Below, piece after piece: positions 1-7,509 of a stretch of DNA of 11,736 nt; positions within the stretch are counted from its first letter, which is position 1, and the number at the start of each line of letters is the position of its first letter. The position numbers and the translations under genes were made by a program. The notes under the pieces are model-generated. The model was given only the letters and a program-made list of their open reading frames with translations, had not been told where the DNA came from and ran no database searches. Origin of the DNA: an uncultured Flavobacteriales bacterium (GTDB lineage: Bacteria; Bacteroidota; Bacteroidia; Palsa-965); assembly GCA_937974275.1 (NCBI GenBank), contig CALJIF010000127.1, positions 1-11,736 on the forward strand, in the 5' to 3' direction.

Positions 1-53
1 TAATCAGAACCGGGGACTATTAAAAACCTGTCAACTTATTTTAGGACGCTACA
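1..53. mobile_element. Possible outer end of an IS3-like insertion sequence (partial)
   Basis: Read on the minus strand from position 53, the sequence starts with TG and continues TGTAGCGTCCTAAAATAAGT. This resembles, from memory only, the terminal inverted repeats of IS3-type elements in Bacteroidota. On the plus strand a short reading frame ends with Ile-Arg-Thr-Gly-Asp-Tyr and a TAA stop at 21-23, about 30 bases before the supposed edge, which would suit the 3' end of a transposase gene. The other end, the transposase core and a target duplication are all outside the window, so this is a guess from the terminal motif. It could equally be plain intergenic DNA. Confidence 0.3.
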
Positions 54-70
54 GTCAATTACCTGAAATA

Positions 71-102
71 AAAAAATGCTACCCGAAAGAGTAGCATTTT
101 TT
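71..102. terminator. Bidirectional intrinsic terminator closing the surface-protein cluster
   Basis: A perfect hairpin has arms ATGCTAC (76-82) and GTAGCAT (91-97) with an 8-base loop. The A-run before it and T-run after it extend the stem to 71-82 / 91-102 and supply a U-tract for transcription in either direction. It lies 18 bases past the stop codon of the collagen-like gene at 120-2411, so it very likely ends the minus-strand transcript. It may also stop anything arriving from the left edge. Confidence 0.85.
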
Positions 103-119
103 TATGTTTTATTTTATGA

Positions 120-2411
120 CTAGCGCTTGCTTCCGCCTTTGCCTGCAGGTGCAGGAGTTGCAGGAGCAGCCTCAACTTGCGCAGGTTGCGCCTGAGTAGA
201 TTGTACACGTTGCGGTCCAACCGGGAAACGAGCATCCGCATATTGAGATGTTGCCGTATTCGCACGATTACCAACAATCTGCCAGGTGAACTTTGTATTC
301 GAATTACCGTTGTTCAATTCTATAACGTCAAAACCATTTATTGATTTATTCTCTACGTAAACACCTTGGCAATTTCCTTCCAACTGAATAAACACTTTCA
401 CCGGTTTATTCGGGTCCATATTCATAGCTAATACCGGATCGATAGTAATATGTGCTTTACCATTCACCAGCTGACCTTCACCAAAATCTTGGAATAATAC
501 TTCAGGTGCTTCTGTACAGAACATCACGCGGTTTTGTCCGGATTGATCTTGTACCATGGTTGATTTTACACCTGCCGAAAGGATCGCGTAATCAAGAGCA
601 GCAGTTCTTCCTCCAATGTATGCAAATCCTCCAATTGAGTTGAGGTAATCAAAATATCCACCCCAACGATCATTGCTTAAACCTGCTGTAGCATAACCTG
701 TTGTTCCAAACGATACTCCATTACCGACTACACCTTCACCTGCTCCGGTATTCGTAATGGTTGTAATATTATTACCACCACCCATAACACCAACACCTGT
801 AGCCGCATTTGTACCAATCGCAAAAACACCGTTTGCGGTTCCATTCGCAGATAAACCTGATCCATTTGCAAGAACAGTTCCTGCAGCAATATTAGTTCCT
901 AATGCGATGATGCCTGTACCTGTTGCATTCTGGTTGAACCCGCGTACACCTGTTACTAGCGCACCATTCGCTCCACCGTTAACACCAAATCCTGTGGTTG
1001 AAACACCCCCAACACCAATGCCTCCTGCCGTATTGTTTCCAAACACACCTGCACCGGCATTGTTACCATTCTGACCATAAACACCAACACCGTTTGCGGC
1101 GTTAATACCTAATACCCCTTGACCTGTTCCGGTATTTTCGCCATACAAGCCGGCAAATGCACCGGTGCTGTAACCGCTAATCGGATAATCCGTTTGGTTT
1201 GCTACAGTATTTGTAGCACCCGGATAACTACTACCATAAACAGCGAATAAATCACCGGCAAATGTTGTAGTGGAGTTTATTGTAGCTTGTGGAGTTGTAT
1301 AGAAACGCATGCGCTCATTTGCTGCTGCAGCACCATTTGTTTTAACTACAAATGCTTGTGCATCAGTTGTTCCGATAAAGTTAGTACCAGCAGTTGTCCC
1401 ACTATTTCCTGTGGTAAGCCATGCTGCAGTCGTAGATGTTATTGGTCCTCCGGAACCTGCAGTGCCATTAACAGTAACAGTACCGTTGGTATTGTAGGTA
1501 ATTGTAGATAACGTCCAAGTTGGCCCTGTTGGTCCGGTTGCGCCAGTAGCTCCGTTAGCACCTGCCGGTCCTGTAGCTCCTGCGGTTCCCGTTGGTCCTT
1601 GTGGTCCCGTAGCGCCATTGGCTCCAGTGGCTCCTGTAGCTCCGTTAGCTCCTGCCGGCCCCGTTGCACCTGCAGTTCCGGTTGGTCCTTGTGGTCCGGT
1701 TGCACCATTAGCACCGGTTGGTCCTGCGGCACCGGTTGCACCTGCAGTTCCGGTTGGACCTTGTGGGCCGGTCGCACCATTAGCACCGGCAACACCTGTC
1801 GCGCCTGTTGGTCCCGTCGGCCCGGTTACACCATTAGTTCCTGCAGGTCCGGTTGCACCTGTTAATCCTGTAGGGCCTGTTGAACCGTTTGCACCATTTG
1901 CTCCCGTCGCACCTGTTGGTCCTGTTGGTCCGATACCAATACCCGTAGGTCCCGTTGGACCTGTCGGCCCTGTTGTTCCGTTAGCTCCTGCAGCACCTGT
2001 TGGCCCCGGATCTCCGGAAGGTCCAGTTGGTCCGGTAACGCCATTTGATCCGGCAACACCTGTTGGTCCGGTTGCACCGGTAACACCATTAGATCCGGCA
2101 GGACCTGTCGGCCCTGTTGGTCCGGTTGAAGATGTTGAGGTACACATATTTTGCCAGGTGGTTGTGGCAGCAATGTAATAGAAGAAGCAATCAAAGTTGG
2201 TGTCATAAACCAACAAACCATTAGCTGGCGTTGTAATTGCCAGGCGTTGTGCAGTGGTCATGCGAGGTACCAATACACCTTGTGTAGTAGATTGTACGTC
2301 CAACATTGACGACGCGTCGGGCGTGTTAGTACCGATACCAACATTGTTTTGGGCGTTATTTTCTGCAACAAGCAGAACTACCAACAATAACGGGAATAAA
2401 ACTTTTTTCAT
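120..2411 (-). CDS. Secreted collagen-like fibre protein with phage-tail-fibre-like modules
   Basis: This 763-residue protein is probably a trimeric extracellular fibre. In order it has a signal peptide (1-20, ending ENNA before Gln21) and a module at 22-91 of the NVGIGTNTPDAS...LVPRMTTAQR...GLLVYDT type seen in tail fibres and Bacteroidota surface proteins. A collagen-like Gly-Pro-Thr/Gly-Ala-Thr region follows (97-298), then a second fibre-type module (WLTTGNSGTTAGTNFIGTTDAQ, about 329-372). Next come glycine-rich GVxG repeats suggesting beta-helix (about 411-580), a C-terminal domain (about 625-720, EAPEV..FQDFGEGQLVNG...GNCQGVYV) known from many uncharacterised bacterial proteins, and a Pro/Ala linker with a basic end (GKGGSKR). 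I chose the ATG at 2411 because it directly precedes the signal peptide; an in-frame ATG at 2441 would add ten polar residues. No T9SS sorting domain and no S74 autoprotease are visible. It is the last gene before the terminator. The architecture is clear, the function inferred. Confidence 0.9.
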   Translation of the reverse strand: MKKVLFPLLLVVLLVAENNAQNNVGIGTNTPDASSMLDVQSTTQGVLVPRMTTAQRLAITTPANGLLVYDTNFDCFFYYIAATTTWQNMCTSTSSTGPTGPTGPAGSNGVTGATGPTGVAGSNGVTGPTGPSGDPGPTGAAGANGTTGPTGPTGPTGIGIGPTGPTGATGANGANGSTGPTGLTGATGPAGTNGVTGPTGPTGATGVAGANGATGPQGPTGTAGATGAAGPTGANGATGPQGPTGTAGATGPAGANGATGATGANGATGPQGPTGTAGATGPAGANGATGATGPTGPTWTLSTITYNTNGTVTVNGTAGSGGPITSTTAAWLTTGNSGTTAGTNFIGTTDAQAFVVKTNGAAAANERMRFYTTPQATINSTTTFAGDLFAVYGSSYPGATNTVANQTDYPISGYSTGAFAGLYGENTGTGQGVLGINAANGVGVYGQNGNNAGAGVFGNNTAGGIGVGGVSTTGFGVNGGANGALVTGVRGFNQNATGTGIIALGTNIAAGTVLANGSGLSANGTANGVFAIGTNAATGVGVMGGGNNITTITNTGAGEGVVGNGVSFGTTGYATAGLSNDRWGGYFDYLNSIGGFAYIGGRTAALDYAILSAGVKSTMVQDQSGQNRVMFCTEAPEVLFQDFGEGQLVNGKAHITIDPVLAMNMDPNKPVKVFIQLEGNCQGVYVENKSINGFDVIELNNGNSNTKFTWQIVGNRANTATSQYADARFPVGPQRVQSTQAQPAQVEAAPATPAPAGKGGSKR
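1530..1781 (-). repeat. Tandem repeats within the collagen-like region
   Basis: The collagen segment of the 120-2411 gene contains three successive copies of a unit beginning NGATGPQGPTGTAGATG. They run 1781-1710 (24 residues), 1709-1620 (30 residues) and 1619-1530 (30 residues). The last two units are nearly identical in protein but differ at scattered third codon positions. This looks like expansion by internal duplication; copy number may vary between strains. Confidence 0.75.
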
Positions 2412-2438
2412 TTCTGAAAGTGTAATTTTAGGGTAAGG

Positions 2439-2446
2439 CAAATCTA
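2439..2446 (-). promoter_or_regulatory. Candidate Bacteroidota -7 promoter element before the last collagen gene
   Basis: The minus strand reads TAGATTTG, matching the Bacteroidota sigma-ABfr -7 consensus TAnnTTTG. It lies 27 bases upstream of the chosen ATG at 2411, inside the 90-base gap after the small secreted gene. Transcription from it would start downstream of the alternative ATG at 2441, in line with the shorter start. No convincing -33 TTTG is present at about 19-base spacing, so this remains weak. Confidence 0.28.
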
Positions 2447-2501
2447 ATAGATATTACCACAACTTACTATTAACAACGCAAATAAAAGATTACGTACGTT
2501 G

Positions 2502-2759
2502 TCAGGCTTTTTTGGGTGATTTACCTTTTTTTGGGGGTGGAGCACCGCCTGATGGCTTTAACTCAGGTGAGGCACTTGGTGGCATGGATGTGGAATCACC
2601 ACCCAAAGCATCACCTGTACTTATCACAGGCGTCTTATTATTTTTACCTTGCGATTGCGGGGCTTCGGTGTTAGTTGTTGTTGATGCCCCCGTACCTACT
2701 ACCTGCCCATTCAGCAGCAAACAGAACATTGTCCCACAAATTAGAAGTACTGTTTTCAT
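2502..2759 (-). CDS. Small secreted Ser/Thr/Pro/Lys-rich protein, unknown function
   Basis: I do not recognise this 85-residue protein. It starts with a signal peptide (MKTVLLICGTMFCLLLNG, predicted cut before Gln19), leaving a mature chain of about 67 residues. That chain is low-complexity and probably disordered: Ser/Thr/Asn-rich first, then Pro-rich, then strongly basic (APPPKKGKSPKKA at the end). The mature part has no cysteine. The Cys residues at 8 and 13 lie inside the hydrophobic core and do not form a clear lipobox. Its ATG is 8 bases after the stop of the upstream collagen-like gene, so the two are almost certainly co-transcribed, and it precedes the second collagen-like gene. The position suggests a companion to the fibres, perhaps in assembly or in attachment to anionic surface polymers. 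That role is inference; composition and context are seen directly. Confidence 0.75.
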   Translation of the reverse strand: MKTVLLICGTMFCLLLNGQVVGTGASTTTNTEAPQSQGKNNKTPVISTGDALGGDSTSMPPSASPELKPSGGAPPPKKGKSPKKA

Positions 2760-2767
2760 ATCTGGTT

Positions 2768-4126
2768 CTATTGGATAACTGAAAGTGTCATGTGACTTTG
2801 ATCCGGTTGTGTACCCGCTTGAATAACCGCATCATAAATTCCGTAAATTCCGTTACGCATGGCTTGAACTTGGAAAGTGTAAGTATTGCCTACCACTAAT
2901 CCGGTAACGTTTCGCGAATATGCAACACTCCAAGTTGTGATTGTTCCGGTAAAGTCGTCATAGCTTTGAATTTTAGACATCGTACCGCCAACGCTCGTAG
3001 CACCATTCAATACTCTAAAGAACACATTGGACATGGAGTTAGTGTAACCCAAGCCGGACGCTGTGAAGGAGATTAACGCAGTAGTTTTCGTGGCTGTAAA
3101 CGTAACCGACATACCCGGAACGTTAGCGTAGGCGGCTGAAGTAACAAAATAGTCAGCACCCAACGAAACACTTGTTACGGCTGCTGTTTGCCCTGTAGGC
3201 CCGGTTGCTCCGGTTAAACCAGTAGGTCCCGTAGCTCCATTGGCACCTGCCGGCCCCGTGGCTCCAATTGCCCCTGCCGGTCCTGTTGCGCCTGTAGCAC
3301 CGTTTGCTCCGGCAACTCCAGTAGGTCCGGTAGGTCCTGTAGCTCCGTTTAATCCAGCAGGTCCAGTAGCTCCATTCGCCCCTGCGGGGCCTGTAGCGCC
3401 TGTTAGACCTGTCGGTCCTGTGGCTCCGTTTGCTCCATTATTACCTGTCGGTCCTGTCGGTCCCGTAGGCCCAATACCGAATCCTGTTGGCCCTGTTGGC
3501 CCTGTTGGTCCAATTAAACCTTGTGCTCCTGTTGGCCCGGGATCGCCTGAAGGTCCTGTTGGCCCTGTAGTTCCTGCACTACCTGTCGCGCCTGTTGCAC
3601 CAACCGCCCCCGTCGCACCGGGATCTCCCGACGGTCCTGTTGGCCCCGCCACACCGGCCGGTCCTTGTGGACCAATTGCTCCAGCGCAATCCAACGCATC
3701 CCAAAATCCATCTGTGTTCACATCTTCTGCAGGATCATTAATTCCATTGCCGTTTAAATCCCAGCAACTAATACCATTGTTTCCTGATGTTCCATTAGCG
3801 CCCGTTGCACCTGTTGGTCCTGTTGGTCCCGTAGTAGCGGAACTCGTACACATGTTTTGCCATGTTGTTGTAGCGGCGACGTAATAGAAGAAGCAATCAA
3901 AGTTGGTATCATATACCAACAAGCCGTTTGCCGGAGTTGTAATAGCTAAACGTTGTGCTGTTGTCATCCGTGGTACCAATACACCTTGCGTTGAAGACTG
4001 CACTTCCAGCACCGATGATGCGTCAGGCGTGTTCGTGCCAATACCAACATTGTTCTGCGCGGAGAGTCCCACCGAACAAAAGGTAATCGCGCTTAGTATT
4101 CCAATTTTTGTAAAATTAATTGCCAT
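2768..4126 (-). CDS. Secreted collagen-like protein with possible C1q/TNF-like head
   Basis: A 452-residue paralogue of the protein encoded at 120-2411. It has a signal peptide (1-23, ending GLSA before Gln24) and the same NVGIGTNTPDAS...GLLVYDT module (25-95, ending WQNMC). A collagen-like Gly-Xaa-Thr region spans about 100-312, interrupted at 119-147 by a Cys-bounded, Asp/Asn-rich insert resembling a calcium-binding loop. The head is a beta-rich domain of about 140 residues (about 313-452). Collagen stalks ending in a compact beta head recall C1q/TNF-type trimers; that fold assignment is inference from pattern and position. No T9SS sorting domain is visible. It starts 29 bases after the upstream adhesin stop and ends 8 bases before the small secreted gene, so an operon is likely. 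A likely role is a surface fibre or adhesin. Confidence 0.9.
   Translation of the reverse strand: MAINFTKIGILSAITFCSVGLSAQNNVGIGTNTPDASSVLEVQSSTQGVLVPRMTTAQRLAITTPANGLLVYDTNFDCFFYYVAATTTWQNMCTSSATTGPTGPTGATGANGTSGNNGISCWDLNGNGINDPAEDVNTDGFWDALDCAGAIGPQGPAGVAGPTGPSGDPGATGAVGATGATGSAGTTGPTGPSGDPGPTGAQGLIGPTGPTGPTGFGIGPTGPTGPTGNNGANGATGPTGLTGATGPAGANGATGPAGLNGATGPTGPTGVAGANGATGATGPAGAIGATGPAGANGATGPTGLTGATGPTGQTAAVTSVSLGADYFVTSAAYANVPGMSVTFTATKTTALISFTASGLGYTNSMSNVFFRVLNGATSVGGTMSKIQSYDDFTGTITTWSVAYSRNVTGLVVGNTYTFQVQAMRNGIYGIYDAVIQAGTQPDQSHMTLSVIQ
3686..3772 (-). other. Cys-bounded calcium-loop-like insert in the collagen region
   Basis: Residues 119-147 of the 2768-4126 protein break the Gly-Xaa-Yaa pattern. 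They contain DLNGNGINDPAED followed by DVNTDGFWDALD, flanked by Cys121 and Cys147. The DxNxNGxxD spacing is that of EF-hand-like or thrombospondin-type calcium loops. The collagen pattern resumes directly afterwards (GAIGPQGPAG). The paralogue at 120-2411 lacks this insert. Calcium binding is inferred from the motif. Confidence 0.65.
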
Positions 4127-4155
4127 ATGTAGGGAAAATGGTTACGATAAATGTA

Positions 4156-7100
4156 TTAGCGAATCAGGTTAACGGCACCGATGTACTGTCGTCTTGATCC
4201 GTCTGGAGAAACGGTACTTATCTTATAAACATAAGTATCTATTTGACAAACTTTGCCTGATCCTTGAACAGTTCCATCCCATCCACCCGGCCAGGTTGTC
4301 GTCTGATAAATCATATTACCCCAACGATCAAAAATATACATACTGTATTTGTCAGGATTAATGCCGATACCTTGAGGGAAGAATAGTTCATTCAGCCCAT
4401 CACCATTTGGAGTAAAGGCGTTCGGAATATAAATAGCGTAATCTTCACGAATAAGAATAGGTAAAGTAATGGAATCAGTACACCCATATTGGTTCGCTAC
4501 AATCAACTGCACCATCACTGTTCCGGAATCATTGAACTGATAGCTTGGATTTTGCAAAACAGATGCAGAATCATCTTGACCGAAACTCCATAACCAGGTT
4601 GTAGCACCAAAAGATTGATCAGTGAACTGCACCGTATTATTCAGCAATGTAGCGGGATTTGGAGTAGCTGAAAAGTCTGCAACCGGATTCGGATAAACAG
4701 TAACGTAATTAGTTAGTGTTAATGTAGATGTACAACCAATCACATCCGTAACAGCGGCAGTCACATCATATGATCCCGGAGTTGAGAAACAAAAAGTAGG
4801 AGAAGCAGATGAAGATGTACCCAAATTATTTCCAAATGTCCATGTTACAGTCTGTGTATTTGGAGTGTTATTAATGAATGAAACACAAAATGGGGCACAA
4901 CCTTCGAGATCAGATGTTGCCGCAAACGTCACAATTGGAGCAGGATTAATTGTTACTGTAATGGAATCAATTGCAGCAGGACTTCCACAACCGTCTGTAA
5001 GGACAACTGTATAGGTTGTAGTTGTTTGCACGGTAGTTGTTTGTGATGATCCATTTGTGTTAAGAGGCAACCATGTGTATGTTAAATTTCCATCGCCTCC
5101 GGATCCGTTAGCACTAAATGTCACCTGCGTACCCTGACAAACAATCTGATCTGCACTCGCTGTAACTTGCAATGGAGGATTAACAGTTACGGTAACGACA
5201 GCAGGTTGTGAAACACAGCCATTGGCATCAGTTACTGTAACAGTATACGAAGTTGTTGTTGTAGGACTTACCGTCCATGTCTGACCTTGTGATGCGTTAG
5301 TACCATCGGTCCAATCGTAGGTGTAAGGAGCTGTTCCGCCTGCCGCGTTTGCAGATAAATTATAGGTTTGGCCAATACAAATTGTACCATTAGCACCACC
5401 TGCAACAGTTAACAAAGTCGGTTGAATGATTGTAGCAATTGCAGTATCCAGACATCCATTAGCATCCGTCATCGTTACAGTGTAAGTACCCGCACACAAT
5501 AATGAAGCAGTGTCGGTGTTACCACCTGAAGGCGACCAACTGTAAGAGTAAGGGCCGGTACCTCCAATTGTTGCAGCAACGAGTTGTCCTTCGCATGAGC
5601 CAAAGCATGGTGTAGGCGTATTGCTGATTATTGTGACATCTGCGCCGGGCGTATTCGGAACAGTTACGCATAACGTATCACCACATCCATTAACGTCATA
5701 AGCGTAAACACAAACTTGACCAGCAGTTAAGTTATTTTCAGTTAAGCCGGAATTGCCCGAAGGCCATTGTATGGTGTATGGTCCGTTTCCCCCTGTGACA
5801 GTAATTGTCACGCTTCCATCATTTAATCCGCAATTGGCACTCTGTATAGATGTAGCTTGAATATCTACAGCAGTTGGTTCCGTTATAGTTACGGTTGCGG
5901 TTGCAGTACACCCAATTGCATCAGTGACTGTAACGTTATATGTATTAGCGCAAAGTCCGTTAATTGAACTTGTTGTTGCCGCGTTGCTCCAAGCATACGT
6001 GTATGGAGGATAACCTCCGGTGACATTGGTTGTGATGCCGCCATCGCAAGATCCAAAGCATGTGGCATTCGTAGCATTTAATGTTACACCCAATTGTTGA
6101 GCCGCAACATGCACCGTAACCTGATCGGTCCCGGTACATCCATTTGCATCAGTAACTGTCACTGTATACGTTGTTGTTGCTGTCGGACAAACTTGCGGGT
6201 TTGGAATTAACGTGCTGCCGACAATACTCGGATCTGCATTCCAAACATAGGATACTCCACCACTCGCATTTAAGTTAATGCAAGCACCGGTACAAACTGT
6301 GTCATCGAGGCCGGCGTCAGCGGTAGTCATTGGAGTTACGTTAACAGTAACCTGTGCTGTTCCTGAGCAGCCACTTGCATCTGTTGCCGTGACGGTGTAT
6401 GTAGTAGTAACAGTAGGTGAAGCCACCGGATTGGGAATGTTTGTTGCACTTAAACCTGTTGCAGGTGACCAGGACCATCCTGTTGCTCCAACGGCTGTAG
6501 CTGAGAGTTGTGTGTTTCCTCCTGTACAAATATTCACTGTTGTAGGATTTGCCGTTACAGTCAAAGAACTCACGTTAACAATCACCTGATCGCTTACGGT
6601 TACTGTCTGGTTATTACAGTTGGTGTAAGTTGCCTGAAATGTGTATGTTGTAGTAACAGTTGGACAAACATTGATCGCTGCAGTATTACCAACCTGTGTA
6701 GGACCAACAAACCATCCAATCGTATAAGTGTTCGCACCGCTAGGAGTCCAGCGTCTTCCTTCCGGAGCGTTTATGGTCCATTGCAAAGGACTGTTTCTTC
6801 CGGCTTGAACAACAGCCTGAGTGCCATTTTGATTGTGCACTGCTTGAATCGCTCGACCTGAGTTCCAAGAACATATTGGTTTGGTCTGAATAAAGTTGTC
6901 GATAATGTTTGTTGTTTCGTACAATACGATTTGTTGTGTAACAGGAGTTCCGCAAGAATACATTGGCACAGCGTTCCAACTCACTACAAATCTTCTGCAC
7001 GGTGCAGTACCGTATGTTGTGTAACGCACACTGCCTCCTAAGCTTGGGTTTAAATCGTGCCATGGTCCCATGATCGTATTCATAGGGTTCATGTTAGAAG

Positions 7101-7506
7101 GTACAGCATTATTAATTGGCCACTGGCAGTATCCACCTGCTTGCGCCACGTTAAAAGACACTAACCCATTTGCACCTATAATGATGTTGTTATAAGCGGT
7201 GCCATAAAAACAGAAAGTAAATGGCAAAGCAATATTTTGGGACCATGAGTCGTCAAATAAGTTCACCGCTGTTCCAGCATTGAATGGATCCGGAGCATAT
7301 GGAATTACACTTGTCGTGTAGTTGGTAGTTTGATTTGTTGGAACGAATGTGCCCGTTAAATTGGCACAGTTTGGTACGCAAATGGTTTGATCCGGGCCTG
7401 CAGAAATAGGACATACAACAGGCGACTGCCCAACTGCAATATCAGATATCAGCATTGCCGCAATCGATAAGATTGGGAACGAGTATTTGAAGAAGAAATA
7501 TTTCAT
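4156..7506 (-). CDS. Multidomain T9SS type B cargo: NIDO-like, Ig-like, SprB and PKD repeats
   Basis: A 1116-residue cell-surface or secreted adhesin-like protein. The signal peptide is 1-26 (ending DIAVG before Gln27). Residues about 45-265 form a globular domain (LPFTFCFYGTAYNNIIIGAN, then GPWHDLNP and RRFVVSWNAVPMYSC) resembling NIDO-type domains common at the N-termini of such proteins. Ig-like beta units follow at about 313-390 and 391-468, SprB-type repeats at about 470-545, 546-620 and 621-698 (CFGSCDG...YAW...TVTDAxGC), and more Ig-like units at about 699-855. Two PKD folds (856-938, 939-1015, with WTFGNN and WLWSFGQD) lead to the T9SS type B sorting domain at 1023-1116 (IPNAFTPNGDGLNE, FDRWGNMIY, ending GAVNLIR). 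It follows the beta-propeller gene by 84 bases and precedes the first collagen-like gene by 29. Export by T9SS is well supported; the ligand is unknown. Confidence 0.93.
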   Translation of the reverse strand: MKYFFFKYSFPILSIAAMLISDIAVGQSPVVCPISAGPDQTICVPNCANLTGTFVPTNQTTNYTTSVIPYAPDPFNAGTAVNLFDDSWSQNIALPFTFCFYGTAYNNIIIGANGLVSFNVAQAGGYCQWPINNAVPSNMNPMNTIMGPWHDLNPSLGGSVRYTTYGTAPCRRFVVSWNAVPMYSCGTPVTQQIVLYETTNIIDNFIQTKPICSWNSGRAIQAVHNQNGTQAVVQAGRNSPLQWTINAPEGRRWTPSGANTYTIGWFVGPTQVGNTAAINVCPTVTTTYTFQATYTNCNNQTVTVSDQVIVNVSSLTVTANPTTVNICTGGNTQLSATAVGATGWSWSPATGLSATNIPNPVASPTVTTTYTVTATDASGCSGTAQVTVNVTPMTTADAGLDDTVCTGACINLNASGGVSYVWNADPSIVGSTLIPNPQVCPTATTTYTVTVTDANGCTGTDQVTVHVAAQQLGVTLNATNATCFGSCDGGITTNVTGGYPPYTYAWSNAATTSSINGLCANTYNVTVTDAIGCTATATVTITEPTAVDIQATSIQSANCGLNDGSVTITVTGGNGPYTIQWPSGNSGLTENNLTAGQVCVYAYDVNGCGDTLCVTVPNTPGADVTIISNTPTPCFGSCEGQLVAATIGGTGPYSYSWSPSGGNTDTASLLCAGTYTVTMTDANGCLDTAIATIIQPTLLTVAGGANGTICIGQTYNLSANAAGGTAPYTYDWTDGTNASQGQTWTVSPTTTTSYTVTVTDANGCVSQPAVVTVTVNPPLQVTASADQIVCQGTQVTFSANGSGGDGNLTYTWLPLNTNGSSQTTTVQTTTTYTVVLTDGCGSPAAIDSITVTINPAPIVTFAATSDLEGCAPFCVSFINNTPNTQTVTWTFGNNLGTSSSASPTFCFSTPGSYDVTAAVTDVIGCTSTLTLTNYVTVYPNPVADFSATPNPATLLNNTVQFTDQSFGATTWLWSFGQDDSASVLQNPSYQFNDSGTVMVQLIVANQYGCTDSITLPILIREDYAIYIPNAFTPNGDGLNELFFPQGIGINPDKYSMYIFDRWGNMIYQTTTWPGGWDGTVQGSGKVCQIDTYVYKISTVSPDGSRRQYIGAVNLIR

Positions 7507-7509
7507 GTT

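Noticed and set aside
757..1074. Plus-strand frame of 105 codons, Pro/Ala-rich, opposite the GVxG repeats.
   Set aside because: A shadow of the glycine/asparagine-rich repeat codons in the real gene; no recognisable domain or start signal.
1618..2178. Plus-strand open frame of 186 codons coding a Pro/Val/Ala/Gly-rich, collagen-looking protein opposite the 120-2411 gene; the same happens at 3240-3884 (214 codons).
   Set aside because: The reverse complement of Gly-Pro-Thr/Gly-Ala-Thr codons automatically gives stop-free Gly-Pro/Ala-Pro runs. There is no signal peptide or supported start, and the minus-strand frames have clear signal peptides and domains.
1439..2221. Minus-strand alternative-frame ORFs (1439-1795, 1862-2221) with Gln/Leu/Pro/Arg-rich repeats inside the collagen region.
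   Set aside because: Frame-shifted readings of the same Gly-Pro-Thr repeats; the main frame is uninterrupted with no sign of a frameshift.
6278..6861. Overlapping plus-strand frames (6278-6589, 6508-6861) opposite the Ig-like repeats.
   Set aside because: Low-complexity Val/Thr or Cys/Ser-rich translations without domain features, fully inside a well-supported minus-strand gene.
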